From VBDM01 sp041496705 (GTDB lineage: Bacteria > Pseudomonadota > Gammaproteobacteria > Burkholderiales > SG8-39), in assembly GCA_041496705.1 (NCBI GenBank), contig JBGQFD010000008.1, positions 1 to 64,000 on the forward strand: DNA of 64,000 nucleotides. Reading direction: 5' to 3'. Below the pieces are notes generated by a model. That model searched no databases. It had not been told where the DNA came from and saw only the letters and a list, made by a program, of their open reading frames with translations. The translations under genes and the position numbers were made by a program. Of the stretch, positions 34,885 through 43,553 are shown in pieces. Position 1 is the first letter of the stretch; each line of letters opens with the position of its first letter.

Positions 34885-37389
34885 CTACAGGGTCCGCGCC
34901 ACTTCCTGGACTTCGTATATCTCGAACTGATCGCCGACCTGAATCTCGTTGTAGCCCTTCACCGACATGCCGCATTCGAAACCTGCCTTGACTTCGCGTG
35001 CGTCTTCCTTGAAGCGCTTCAGCGAATCGATCTCTCCGGAGAACACCACGACGTTGTCTCGCAGGACCCGCACCAGCCCGTTGCGCCGCACCAGGCCTTC
35101 CTGCACGTAGCAACCGGCGACCGCCCCCACCTTTGAAATCCTGAAGACCTGCCGCACCTGCACCAGGCCGAGCACGGCCTCCTTTCTTTCCGGCGCGAGC
35201 ATTCCCGAGAGCGCTGCCTTCACCTCGTCGACAGCCTCGTAGATGATGTTGTAGTAGCGCACGTCGACCCCAGAGGTTTCCGCTGCCTTGCGGGCCGCAG
35301 TATCCGCACGCGTGTTGAATCCGATAATCACGGCTTTGGAGGCGAGTGCGAGGTTGACGTCCGACTCGGTGATGGCACCCACACCGCTGTGTATCACGTT
35401 GACTTTCACCTCTTCGGTGGCAAGCCCGCTGAGCGCGTGGACCAGGGCTTCCTGGGAGCCCTGTACGTCAGCCTTGATGAGCAGCGGCAGCATCCGGATC
35501 CCGCCTTCGCCCATATTCTCGAAAATATTTTCCAGCTTCGCCGCCTGCTTCTTGGCGAGTTTCACGTCGCGGAACTTTCCCTGCCGGAAGAGCGCGATTT
35601 CCCTTGCCTTGCGCTCGTCCGCGAGCACCATTACCTCTTCGCCCGCCGCGGGCACGTCCGACAATCCCTGGATTTCCACCGGAATCGAAGGACCGGCCTC
35701 AGGGACCGGATTGCCGTTCTCGTCGAGCATAGCTCTGACCCGGCCAAAGGAGGTACCCGCGAGCACGACGTCACCGCGCTTCAGCGTACCGGACTGGACC
35801 AGAACCGTCGCGACCGGACCGCGCCCCTTGTCCAGGCGCGCCTCGATGACGAGACCCTTTGCCGGCGTATCCAGGGGTGCCTTCAACTCGAGTACCTCGG
35901 CCTGAAGCAGCAATTGCTCGAGCAGCGTATCGATGCCCTGGCCGGTCTTTGCCGATACCGGCACGAATGGTGAATCGCCGCCGTACTCCTCGGGCACCAC
36001 CGATTTGGCCACGAGCTCCTGCTTGACCTTGTCGAGATTGGCTTCGTGCTTGTCGATCTTGTTGATCGCCACGACGATCGGAACCTGGGCCGCCTGGGCG
36101 TGATGGATCGCCTCCTCGGTCTGCGGCATGACGCCATCGTCCGCCGCGACCACCAGCACCACGATATCGGTCGCCTTGGCGCCGCGGGCGCGCATCGCGG
36201 TAAATGCTTCGTGGCCTGGCGTGTCGAGAAAGGTCACCATGCCCCGAGGCGTCTGCACATGGTACGCACCGATGTGCTGGGTGATGCCGCCGGCTTCGCC
36301 TGATGCGACTCGCGTGCGGCGGATGTAGTCAAGAAGCGAAGTCTTGCCATGGTCGACGTGGCCCATCACGGTCACCACGGGGGGCCGCGGCTTGAGTTCG
36401 CCAGACGGGTGGTCCGGCGCGTCTGCCAGCATCGACTCGGGATCGTCCAGTTTTGCCGCTTTCGGCGCGTGACCCATTTCGGTGACGACGATCATGGCCG
36501 TCTCCTGATCGAGCACCTGGTTGATGGTCACCATCGTGCCCAGCTTCATCAGGGCCTTGATGACTTCGGCTGCCTTCACCGACATCTTGTGCGCAAGATC
36601 CCCGACCGTGATGGTCTCCGGCAGCATGATGTCGCGCACGACCGGCTCCGAGGGTGCGCTGAACTGGTGCGCGGTCTCCGCGGTGGCCGGCACAGACGAC
36701 GACCTGTGGCGGCCGCCCTTGGGGTTATGCCAGCCCGATGCGCCCTGCACGTCGCCCCGGGTCTTGATGGTGCGGCGCTTCACCCCTTCGTCCTGCCAGA
36801 CCCTGACCTCTTTCGCCTTCTTCGCACCCTTTTTCTCGGTCCCCGGCGCCACCTTGGGCTTGTGCAGGGTGGTATCGGGGGCTGCCGGCCCGGGCGCGGC
36901 CTGCGGTTTCGCATCGGCGGGCTTCTGCTCGGCGAGCTTGCGCTCCCGCTCCTGCTTTTCCGCAAGTTCGGCGACCTGGACCGCGACCAGCGCCTCCTGG
37001 CGCCGGCGCTCTTCTTCGCGCAGGTCGGCTTCGCGCGCATCGATCCCGGGCGCCGCCGGTGGCGGCGTCTCTGCAGTCGCGGGGTCCGCGTCGCGCTTGA
37101 CGAAGATCCGCTTCTTCTTTACCTCTACCTGGATGGTGCGCGCCTTGCCGCTCGCGTCGGACTTCTTGATGATCTCGGAAGTCTGCTTGCGCGTGAGCGT
37201 GATCTTGTTCTTGGGTTCCGATGAGCCGTGCGACTTGCGCAGGTATTCCAAGAGCCGGGTCTTGTCCTGCTCCGAAAGGACGTCTTCGGCCACCTGCTTG
37301 TGCACCCCGGCGGCCCGCAGCTGCTCGAGCAGCTGTGCCGGCGGCACTTTCAGCTCGCCGGCGAATTGGGCAACGCTCGTCTGGGCCAT
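34885..37389 (-). CDS. infB: Translation initiation factor IF-2
   Basis: GTPase that brings fMet-tRNA to the 30S P site. 834 residues from ATG 37389 (MAQTSVAQFAGELKVPPAQL). N-terminal IF2-N modules, a long basic/alanine-proline linker (about 90-240), then the G domain: G1 GHVDHGKTSLLDYIRRT, DTPGHEAF, NKIDKHEAN. Domains II, III and IV follow, with the C-terminal YEVQEVARTL end. Eight bases after nusA. An upstream in-frame ATG is possible but overlaps nusA. Confidence 0.98.
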   Translation of the reverse strand: MAQTSVAQFAGELKVPPAQLLEQLRAAGVHKQVAEDVLSEQDKTRLLEYLRKSHGSSEPKNKITLTRKQTSEIIKKSDASGKARTIQVEVKKKRIFVKRDADPATAETPPPAAPGIDAREADLREEERRRQEALVAVQVAELAEKQERERKLAEQKPADAKPQAAPGPAAPDTTLHKPKVAPGTEKKGAKKAKEVRVWQDEGVKRRTIKTRGDVQGASGWHNPKGGRHRSSSVPATAETAHQFSAPSEPVVRDIMLPETITVGDLAHKMSVKAAEVIKALMKLGTMVTINQVLDQETAMIVVTEMGHAPKAAKLDDPESMLADAPDHPSGELKPRPPVVTVMGHVDHGKTSLLDYIRRTRVASGEAGGITQHIGAYHVQTPRGMVTFLDTPGHEAFTAMRARGAKATDIVVLVVAADDGVMPQTEEAIHHAQAAQVPIVVAINKIDKHEANLDKVKQELVAKSVVPEEYGGDSPFVPVSAKTGQGIDTLLEQLLLQAEVLELKAPLDTPAKGLVIEARLDKGRGPVATVLVQSGTLKRGDVVLAGTSFGRVRAMLDENGNPVPEAGPSIPVEIQGLSDVPAAGEEVMVLADERKAREIALFRQGKFRDVKLAKKQAAKLENIFENMGEGGIRMLPLLIKADVQGSQEALVHALSGLATEEVKVNVIHSGVGAITESDVNLALASKAVIIGFNTRADTAARKAAETSGVDVRYYNIIYEAVDEVKAALSGMLAPERKEAVLGLVQVRQVFRISKVGAVAGCYVQEGLVRRNGLVRVLRDNVVVFSGEIDSLKRFKEDAREVKAGFECGMSVKGYNEIQVGDQFEIYEVQEVARTL

Positions 37390-37396
37390 GGCAGCC

Positions 37397-38875
37397 TTAC
37401 TCCTGGGCAAACCAGTGCTCACGAGCCTTCATGATCAGGCTCTTGGCACGATCCGCGTCCACTCCCGCCATCTCGACGAGGTCGTCCGTGGCAAGATCGG
37501 CCAAGTCGTCGCGAGTCTTCACACCGGACCGGGCAAGCTTCGTCGCCAGGTCCTTGTCCATTCCTTCGAGGCCGAGTAGCGCCGGGTCGAGATTTTCAGC
37601 CTGCTCTTCGCTAGCGATGGCCTGCACCAGCAGCGCGTCGCGGGCCCGGTTGCGCAACTCGCTCACCGTGGCCTCGTCAAACCCCTCGATCTCCATCATT
37701 TCGTTGATCGGAACGTACGCCACTTCCTCCAGGGTGGAAAACCCCTCCTGGATGAGCGTGTTGGCGACTTCCTCGTCGACGTCCAGCCGTTCCATGAAGA
37801 GTTTTCTCACGGAGGAAGCCTCTTCCTCGTTCTTCTTGGTGGATTCCTCTTCGGTCATCAGGTTGATATTCCACCCGGTAAGCTCGGACGCGAGGCGCAC
37901 ATTCTGCCCGCTGCGTCCGATGGCAATGGCCAGGTTTTCCTCGTCGACCACAACGTCCATGCTGTGCTTTTCCTCATCCACGAGGATGGAGGAAACATCT
38001 GCCGGGGCCAGGGCTCCAATGACGAATTGAGCCGGATCTTCGGACCACAGCACGATATCGACGCGCTCCCCCGCAAGCTCCTGGGTCACGGCCTGAACGC
38101 GCGCGCCGCGCATGCCGACGCAGGTGCCGATCGGGTCGATCCGCTTGTCGCGGGAATGCACGGCAATCTTTGCCCGAATGCCGGGATCGCGCGCGGCCGA
38201 CTTGATCTCGAGCAGTCCTTCCTCGATCTCAGGAACTTCGAGCCTGAACAGCTCCATGATGAACTCGGGCGCCGTACGAGAGAGCACCAACTGCGGCCCG
38301 CGCACGTTGCGATCGATGCGCATCACGAACGCCCGCACGCGGTCGCCCACGCGCAGATTCTCCTTCGGAATCATCTGGTCGCGCGGCAGCGCCGCCTCGA
38401 CCCGCCCGACCTCGATGATGGCGTTGCCGCGTTCGATGCGCTTGATTGCCCCGTTGATGAGCTTTTCGCCACGGCCGAGAAAATCGTTGAGGAGCTGCTC
38501 GCGCTCGGCGTCTCGGATCCTCTGCATGATGACCTGCTTCGCGGCCTGCGCACCGATGCGTCCGAAATCGATGGGCTCGAGCGGTTCCTCGATAAAGTCC
38601 TCCAGCTGGATATCCGGATACTGCTTCTGCGCTTCCGTGAAAGCGATTTGCTGGGGCGGATTTTCCACGGCCCCGTCCGCAACCACTTGCCAGCGACGGA
38701 AAGATTCGAAGCCCCCGGTGTTGCGATCGATCGCCACGCGCACATCCACGTCCTCGGAAAAACGCTTCTTGGTGGCGGAAGCGATGGCCATTTCCAGCGC
38801 GCCGAACACCACCTCCTTGTGGACGTTCTTCTCCCGGGCAAGCGCATCGGCCTGCAGCAGCAACTCGCGGCTCAT
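37397..38875 (-). CDS. nusA: Transcription termination/antitermination factor NusA
   Basis: Binds elongating RNA polymerase and modulates pausing, termination and antitermination. 492 residues from ATG 38875 (MSRELLLQADALAREKNVHK). N-terminal domain, S1 (about 135-200, KLINGAIKRIERGNAIIEVG), KH1/KH2 (DPIGTCVGMRGARVQAVTQE, IAIGRSGQNVRLASELTG), and two C-terminal acidic repeats (about 365-490, each with an LEE/DDL...E-G-x-D pattern). A more upstream ATG (38896) overlaps rimP but lacks a ribosome-binding site. Confidence 0.98.
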   Translation of the reverse strand: MSRELLLQADALAREKNVHKEVVFGALEMAIASATKKRFSEDVDVRVAIDRNTGGFESFRRWQVVADGAVENPPQQIAFTEAQKQYPDIQLEDFIEEPLEPIDFGRIGAQAAKQVIMQRIRDAEREQLLNDFLGRGEKLINGAIKRIERGNAIIEVGRVEAALPRDQMIPKENLRVGDRVRAFVMRIDRNVRGPQLVLSRTAPEFIMELFRLEVPEIEEGLLEIKSAARDPGIRAKIAVHSRDKRIDPIGTCVGMRGARVQAVTQELAGERVDIVLWSEDPAQFVIGALAPADVSSILVDEEKHSMDVVVDEENLAIAIGRSGQNVRLASELTGWNINLMTEEESTKKNEEEASSVRKLFMERLDVDEEVANTLIQEGFSTLEEVAYVPINEMMEIEGFDEATVSELRNRARDALLVQAIASEEQAENLDPALLGLEGMDKDLATKLARSGVKTRDDLADLATDDLVEMAGVDADRAKSLIMKAREHWFAQE

Positions 38876-38880
38876 GTGCC

Positions 38881-38885
38881 CCTCC
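38881..38885 (-). promoter_or_regulatory. Shine-Dalgarno site deciding the nusA start
   Basis: GGAGG on the minus strand, five bases before the ATG at 38875. The competing ATG at 38896, which overlaps the rimP stop, has no such site, so the inner start is chosen. Confidence 0.6.
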
Positions 38886-38892
38886 GCCGCCG

Positions 38893-39348
38893 TCATAGCT
38901 TGGGCACCAGCCGCGCCCGATCGAGTTCTGCCATATCAAACGCCAATCGACCTCCTTCAAATTCGAAATCCACGCGCTCTCCCTGCACCGACCTCACGAT
39001 CCCGGTGAAATTCCTCCGCCCGTCGACCGGGTGGCGCAGGCGCACCTGGGCCTCGCGACCGGCGAAGCGGGCGAAGTCCGCAGCACTTTTCAGTCGGCGA
39101 TCCAGTCCCGGCGATGAAACCTCAAGGCGCCCGTAGTCCACGCCCTCGACCTCGAGCACGCGCTGCAGTTGCCGGCTGGCGGCTTCGCAATCGGCAAGCG
39201 TGATACCGCCTGTTGCGTCGTCAGCTACTTTATCCATCTTCTCAATAAACACACGCAACATATTGCCATGATTGGAATATTCAAAGTCTGAAAGCTGGTA
39301 TCCCAGCCCGCCCAGTGTCAGCTCAAGCAACCGCTCCAGCGCGCTCAT
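38893..39348 (-). CDS. rimP: Ribosome maturation factor RimP
   Basis: 30S assembly factor. 151 residues from ATG 39348 (MSALERLLELTLGGLGYQLS); an ATG at 39363 would add five. Blocks EVEGVDYGRLEVSSPGLDR and RNFTGIVRSVQGERVDFEFE match the family. First gene of rimP-nusA-infB-rbfA-truB-rpsO-pnp. Confidence 0.96.
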   Translation of the reverse strand: MSALERLLELTLGGLGYQLSDFEYSNHGNMLRVFIEKMDKVADDATGGITLADCEAASRQLQRVLEVEGVDYGRLEVSSPGLDRRLKSAADFARFAGREAQVRLRHPVDGRRNFTGIVRSVQGERVDFEFEGGRLAFDMAELDRARLVPKL

Positions 39349-39373
39349 GCTCACCACGCACATTCTGCAGAAA

Positions 39374-39397
39374 TAAAAAATGGGCCCGAGAGCCCAT
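39374..39397 (-). terminator. Intrinsic terminator ahead of rimP (rluB terminator and/or leader attenuator)
   Basis: Minus strand: ATGGGC, loop TCTCGG, GCCCAT, then TTTTTATTT. It lies 56 bases past the rluB stop and 26 bases before the rimP ATG. A promoter-like sequence (39412-39440) sits upstream of it, so transcripts from that promoter must pass through it to enter rimP-nusA. Confidence 0.85.
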
Positions 39398-39411
39398 CAC
39401 CAAACCGTCGG

Positions 39412-39440
39412 AGTATAGCAAGAAACACCAGCCCAAACAA
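39412..39440 (-). promoter_or_regulatory. Putative promoter of the rimP-nusA-infB operon
   Basis: Minus strand TTGTTT (39440-39435), 17 bases, TATACT (39417-39412). Start predicted about 39405, placing the whole terminator hairpin in the leader of the operon. Confidence 0.55.
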
Positions 39441-39452
39441 CGCCAAGACCCG

Positions 39453-40319
39453 CTATTCGCGTGCGGATTCGGCGCCGAGCTCCGCCAACAGCGACTTGAC
39501 CTTCTTTTCCTCGACGGGACGGAATTGCCCGCGGCGCAAGCTTGGGGGCAGTTTGAGCGATCCGAAGCGGACGCGAATGAGCCGGCTCACGCTGACTCCG
39601 AGCGCCTCGAACATGCGCCGCACTTCGCGGTTGCGGCCTTCGCGCAGCACCACGTTGTACCAGCGATTCGAGCCCCCTCCTCCAGCCGGCGCGATGTGTT
39701 CGAACTTCGCCGGCCCGTCGTCGAGGTTCACTCCGTTGCTGAGCCGCGCAAGTTGGTCACGCGCGAGTTCGCCGCGCACGCGCACCGCGTACTCGCGCTC
39801 GATCTCGCTGCGCGGATGCATCAGCCGGTTGGCCAGGTCTCCAGAATCGGTGAAAAGCAGCAGTCCCCCGGTATTGAAATCCAGCCGTCCGACGGCGATC
39901 CAGTGCGCGCCGCGCAGTCGCGGCAGGTTCGCGAATACCGTCGGCCGGCCGGCGGGATCCCGCGTGGTGACCAGCTCCCCGGCGGGCTTGTGGTACATCA
40001 GCAGCCGCGGGGTGGAGGGCCGGGACACGCGGGATTCGAACCTGAGCGGCCGCGAGTCCAGGGCAACGCGATCGCTGTCGCGCACCCGCTGCCCGAGCGT
40101 CGCGCGCGAACCGTTGACCGAAACGCGGCCCGCGGAGATGGCCGTTTCCATGTCGCGACGCGACCCCAGGCCGAGGCGCGCCAGCACCTTGTGAAGCTTC
40201 TCGGTCGGGCCGGCGGGCCCCCGAGAGGCAGGCCTAGGCGTGGCTGGCCTGGACCGGAGCGGGCGCGTCGGGCGCGGGTTCCGCAGCGGGCGGCGTGGTG
40301 AGGTCGAGTGTCTTGGCAA
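39453..40319 (-). CDS. rluB: 23S rRNA pseudouridine-2605 synthase RluB type
   Basis: 288 residues. Arginine- and proline-rich N-terminal tail (about 40 residues), S4 RNA-binding domain (KVLARLGLGSRRDMETAISA), then the pseudouridine synthase domain with catalytic VGRLDFNTGGLLLFT and the LREGRNREVRRMFEAL motif. The only usable start is TTG 40319, which overlaps scpB by 86 bases. RluB fits better than RluE/RluF because of the S4 domain and the scpA-scpB-rluB order. Confidence 0.92.
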   Translation of the reverse strand: MPRHSTSPRRPLRNPRPTRPLRSRPATPRPASRGPAGPTEKLHKVLARLGLGSRRDMETAISAGRVSVNGSRATLGQRVRDSDRVALDSRPLRFESRVSRPSTPRLLMYHKPAGELVTTRDPAGRPTVFANLPRLRGAHWIAVGRLDFNTGGLLLFTDSGDLANRLMHPRSEIEREYAVRVRGELARDQLARLSNGVNLDDGPAKFEHIAPAGGGGSNRWYNVVLREGRNREVRRMFEALGVSVSRLIRVRFGSLKLPPSLRRGQFRPVEEKKVKSLLAELGAESARE

Positions 40320-40830
40320 GTTCTTCGAGCGGCGGCAACTCGTGCAGCGAGCGCAGGCCGAGGTCGTCCAGAAAAGTCTTGGTGGTGGCGTAGAGCGCCG
40401 GGCGGCCCGGCACTTCCTTGTGGCCGACGATGTCTATCCAGTCGCGCTCCTCGAGCCGCTTGATCACCTCCGTGGAAACGGTGACGCCGCGCACCTCTTC
40501 GATATCGCCGCGGGTCACCGGCTGCCGGTACGCGATGATCGCGAGGGTCTCCAACACAGCGCGCGAATACCGCGGCGTCCTCTCGGGATGGATGCGCTCC
40601 AGGTACTTCTGGTACGAAGCGCGCGTCTGGAAGCGCCAGCCGCTCGCCGTGGCGGCGAGTTCCACGCCGCCCTCTTTCCAGTCTTCACGCAGTTCCTCGA
40701 GCAGCCGGCGCAGGGTATCCGCGCCGATTTCCTCGTCGAACATCTTGCGCAATTCCGCAATCGGCAGCGGCTCCTGCGCTGCCAGCAGAGCAGCCTCCAG
40801 GATAGCTTTCACTTCACTCGGGACGAGCAT
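40234..40830 (-). CDS. scpB: Segregation and condensation protein B
   Basis: Winged-helix kleisin partner that binds ScpA and SMC. 198 residues: AILEAALLAAQEPLPIAELR, YSRAVLETLAIIAYRQPVTR and EERDWIDIVGHKEVPGRPAL. The C-terminal tail is alanine/proline-rich and overlaps rluB; its start overlaps the end of scpA by 17 bases. Confidence 0.96.
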   Translation of the reverse strand: MLVPSEVKAILEAALLAAQEPLPIAELRKMFDEEIGADTLRRLLEELREDWKEGGVELAATASGWRFQTRASYQKYLERIHPERTPRYSRAVLETLAIIAYRQPVTRGDIEEVRGVTVSTEVIKRLEERDWIDIVGHKEVPGRPALYATTKTFLDDLGLRSLHELPPLEELAKTLDLTTPPAAEPAPDAPAPVQASHA

Positions 40831-41626
40831 GGGCGAGTTTCACATAGATGGGGGTGAACGACTCCGATTGGGTTATTTCTATCAGGTTTTCCCGGGTGAG
40901 TTCCAGCACCGCGAGAAAATTCACGATCAGCACCGCCACCCCCCGGGCCGGGTCGAAGAGCTCGCCGAATTCCGCGAAGCCGCCGCTGCGCAGCCTGCGC
41001 AAGATGAGGCTCATGTGCTCCCGCACCGAAAGCTCCTCGCGTGCGATGTGATGGTGCTGGGTCAGCCTGGCCCGAACGAGCAGGGCTCGCCACGCCTCCC
41101 TGAGATCGATGCTGTCCACTTTCGGCAGGCGCTGGGTCGCACTCTGCCCCATCCACACTTCGACCGCGAGAAAATCCCTGCCCAGCCGCGGCAGCGCGTC
41201 CAGCTTCTGCGACGCCAGCTTGAGCTTTTCGTATTCGAGCAAGCGCCGTACCAGATCGGCGCGAGGATCCGCCTCCTCCCCGGGCATCACCGGTCGCGGC
41301 AGAAGCATGCGCGACTTGATTTCCATGAGCATCGCAGCCATGACGAGATACTCCGCCGCGAGTTCGAGGTTCCTGGTCCGCATCACCTCCACGTATTCCA
41401 TGTACTGCTCGGTGAGCCTAGCCATGGGTATGTCGAGGATGTCGATGTTTGCCTTGCGGATCAGATACAGCAGTAGGTCGAGCGGACCCTGGAAGGTCTC
41501 GAAGAAGACTTCCAGGGCGTCCGGCGGGATGTACAGATCCTGCGGCAGGTCCGTGAAAGGCTCCCCGCGCACCCGGACGATGCGGGGCGCGGACGCCGAG
41601 CCTAGGGGCAATACGGATTCGATCAT
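40814..41626 (-). CDS. scpA: Segregation and condensation protein A (kleisin)
   Basis: Bridges the SMC heads. 270 residues from ATG 41626. Family blocks FQGPLDLLLYLIRKANIDIL, MARLTEQYMEYVEVMRTRNL and EYLVMAAMLMEIKSRMLLPR. Its ATG overlaps the trpS stop by four bases. With scpB it supplies the SMC partners; note the frame break in smc itself. Confidence 0.96.
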   Translation of the reverse strand: MIESVLPLGSASAPRIVRVRGEPFTDLPQDLYIPPDALEVFFETFQGPLDLLLYLIRKANIDILDIPMARLTEQYMEYVEVMRTRNLELAAEYLVMAAMLMEIKSRMLLPRPVMPGEEADPRADLVRRLLEYEKLKLASQKLDALPRLGRDFLAVEVWMGQSATQRLPKVDSIDLREAWRALLVRARLTQHHHIAREELSVREHMSLILRRLRSGGFAEFGELFDPARGVAVLIVNFLAVLELTRENLIEITQSESFTPIYVKLAHARPE

Positions 41627-42825
41627 GTGTAGGCGAGCCCCATCGCTTCGCGCACCTCGCGCATGGTTTCCCGTGCGAGCTTGTGCGCCCGGTCGCATCC
41701 GTCGGCGACAATATTGCGCACCAGCGTCGGATCATCCAGGTATTTCTGAGCGCGCTCGCGCATCGGCGCCAGTTCCGCGAGCACCGCATCTATCACCGGC
41801 TGCTTGCAGTCAAGGCAGCCGATGCCGGCGGATCGGCATCCCTGGTTTGCCCACTCGCGCGTGCTCTCGCTGCTGTACACGAGGTGCAGCTGCCATACGG
41901 GACACTTGTCCGGATTCCCCGGATCGCTGCGCCTGATCCGCGCCGGGTCTGTCTGCATGGTGCGAAGCTTCCGCTTCACCGATTCGGAGTCTTCGCGCAG
42001 CGCAATGGCATTGCCGTACGACTTGGACATCTTTTGCCCGTCCACTCCCGGGAACTTCGAGGCTTCGGTGAGCAGCACTTCCGGTTCGACCAGAATCATT
42101 CGCCCCCCGCCCTCCAGGTAGCCGAACAGGCGTTCCCGGTCGGCGACCGACAGGTTGCCCTGCTCGTCGAGCAGCGCCCGGGCGGCGGCCAGCGACTCGG
42201 CATTGCCCTGCTCATGGTATTTCGTGCGCAGCTGCAGGTAAACCTTGGCTTTGCGGCTGCCCATCTTCTTGGCGGCGGCTTTCGCCTTGTCCTCGAAACC
42301 CGCCTCTCGGCCGTAGAGGTGGTTGAATCGACGCGCGACCTCGCGCATGAATTCGATGTGCGGCACTTGGTCCTCGCCGACCGGCACGAACTTGGCCCGG
42401 TAAATGAGAACATCGGCCGCCTGGAGCAGCGGGTAGCCGAGAAAACCATACGTGGACAGATCGCGATCGGCGAGCTTCTCCTGCTGGTCCTTGTAGCTGG
42501 GAACGCGCTCGAGCCAGCCGAGCGGCGTGAACATCGAAAGCAGCGTGTGCAGTTCGGCGTGCTCCGGAATGCGCGACTGGATGAACAGCACCGCCTGCGC
42601 CGGATCGATTCCGGCGGCAAGCCAGTCGATCACCATGTCCCACACGCTTTCTTCGATCACCTCGGGCGACTCGTAATGGGTGGTGAGCGCGTGCCAGTCC
42701 GCGACAAAGAACAGGCACGGGTGCTCGCTTTGCAGCTTCACCCAGTTCTTGAGCGCACCGTGGTAGTGCCCCAGATGCAGCGCGCCGGTCGGACGCATGC
42801 CTGAAACAACACGTTCCTCGTACAT
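41623..42825 (-). CDS. trpS: Tryptophanyl-tRNA synthetase
   Basis: Class I synthetase. 400 residues, the long form of Betaproteobacteria. HIGH-type motif GALHLGHYHG (14-23), KMSKS at 265-269 (GQKMSKSYGN). An insertion at about 175-245, rich in lysine and alanine, separates the Rossmann halves relative to the about 330-residue E. coli type. A Cys pair in GCRSAGIGCLDC is notable. Directly downstream of the M50 protease gene, with the two codons abutting. Confidence 0.97.
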   Translation of the reverse strand: MYEERVVSGMRPTGALHLGHYHGALKNWVKLQSEHPCLFFVADWHALTTHYESPEVIEESVWDMVIDWLAAGIDPAQAVLFIQSRIPEHAELHTLLSMFTPLGWLERVPSYKDQQEKLADRDLSTYGFLGYPLLQAADVLIYRAKFVPVGEDQVPHIEFMREVARRFNHLYGREAGFEDKAKAAAKKMGSRKAKVYLQLRTKYHEQGNAESLAAARALLDEQGNLSVADRERLFGYLEGGGRMILVEPEVLLTEASKFPGVDGQKMSKSYGNAIALREDSESVKRKLRTMQTDPARIRRSDPGNPDKCPVWQLHLVYSSESTREWANQGCRSAGIGCLDCKQPVIDAVLAELAPMRERAQKYLDDPTLVRNIVADGCDRAHKLARETMREVREAMGLAYT

Positions 42826-43500
42826 CTAGGTGAGGTACACCTGAAATATCGCTTCCAGGACCGACTTCGACGCGTACATGATCGGGTAGAGGAGCAGCCC
42901 GAGGATGTTGTATCCATACGAACTGATGAAGACCAGCCCGAGCAGGATCGGCAGCCCGAAGGGCTCCAGCCTCGAAAACCGCCGCGCGAGCGGCTTCGGC
43001 AGCAGCGAAACCACGATGCGCCCGCCATCCAGCGGAAGGATGGGCAGCAAATTGAGGGCCATGAACACGAGGTTGACTCCCACGCCGGCGTTCGGCACCT
43101 CGGCCAGGAAATCCTCGTTCCTGATTCCAGCCAGCGCTCCGAGCTTGAGCGCCGCGGCCCAGCCAACGGCCATCAGCAGGTTAGCCGCAGGCCCCGCAAG
43201 GGCAACCCAGAACATGTCCCGCTTGGGATTGCGAAGGGCGTCAAAATTGACTGGAACCGGCTTTGCCCAGCCGAACATGAGCCTGCCACTGGACACGAAC
43301 AGCATCACCAGCGGCAGGACAATCGTGCCCACCCAGTCGATGTGGCGCGCGGGGTTGAGGCTGACGCGACCGAGCATGTACGCCGTCCTGTCGCCCAAGC
43401 GGCCCGCGACGTAGCCGTGTGCGGCTTCGTGCAGCGTGATCGCAAAGATGACCGGCACGGCATACACCGCGATCATCCTGACAAGGTCCCCAAATTCCAT
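42826..43500 (-). CDS. Site-2 protease family (M50) membrane metalloprotease
   Basis: 224 residues from ATG 43500. First membrane helix carries TLHEAAHGYVAGRLGD (zinc HExxH), later PILPLDGGRI supplies the aspartate; about five membrane segments. No PDZ domain, unlike RseP. Substrate unknown; family members process membrane-bound regulators. Always found beside trpS and scpA in Betaproteobacteria. Confidence 0.92.
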   Translation of the reverse strand: MEFGDLVRMIAVYAVPVIFAITLHEAAHGYVAGRLGDRTAYMLGRVSLNPARHIDWVGTIVLPLVMLFVSSGRLMFGWAKPVPVNFDALRNPKRDMFWVALAGPAANLLMAVGWAAALKLGALAGIRNEDFLAEVPNAGVGVNLVFMALNLLPILPLDGGRIVVSLLPKPLARRFSRLEPFGLPILLGLVFISSYGYNILGLLLYPIMYASKSVLEAIFQVYLT

Positions 43501-43553
43501 CGACGGCTCCGCTGAAACGCGCCATTTTATCAGAGGCGCGCGACGGACCCGCG

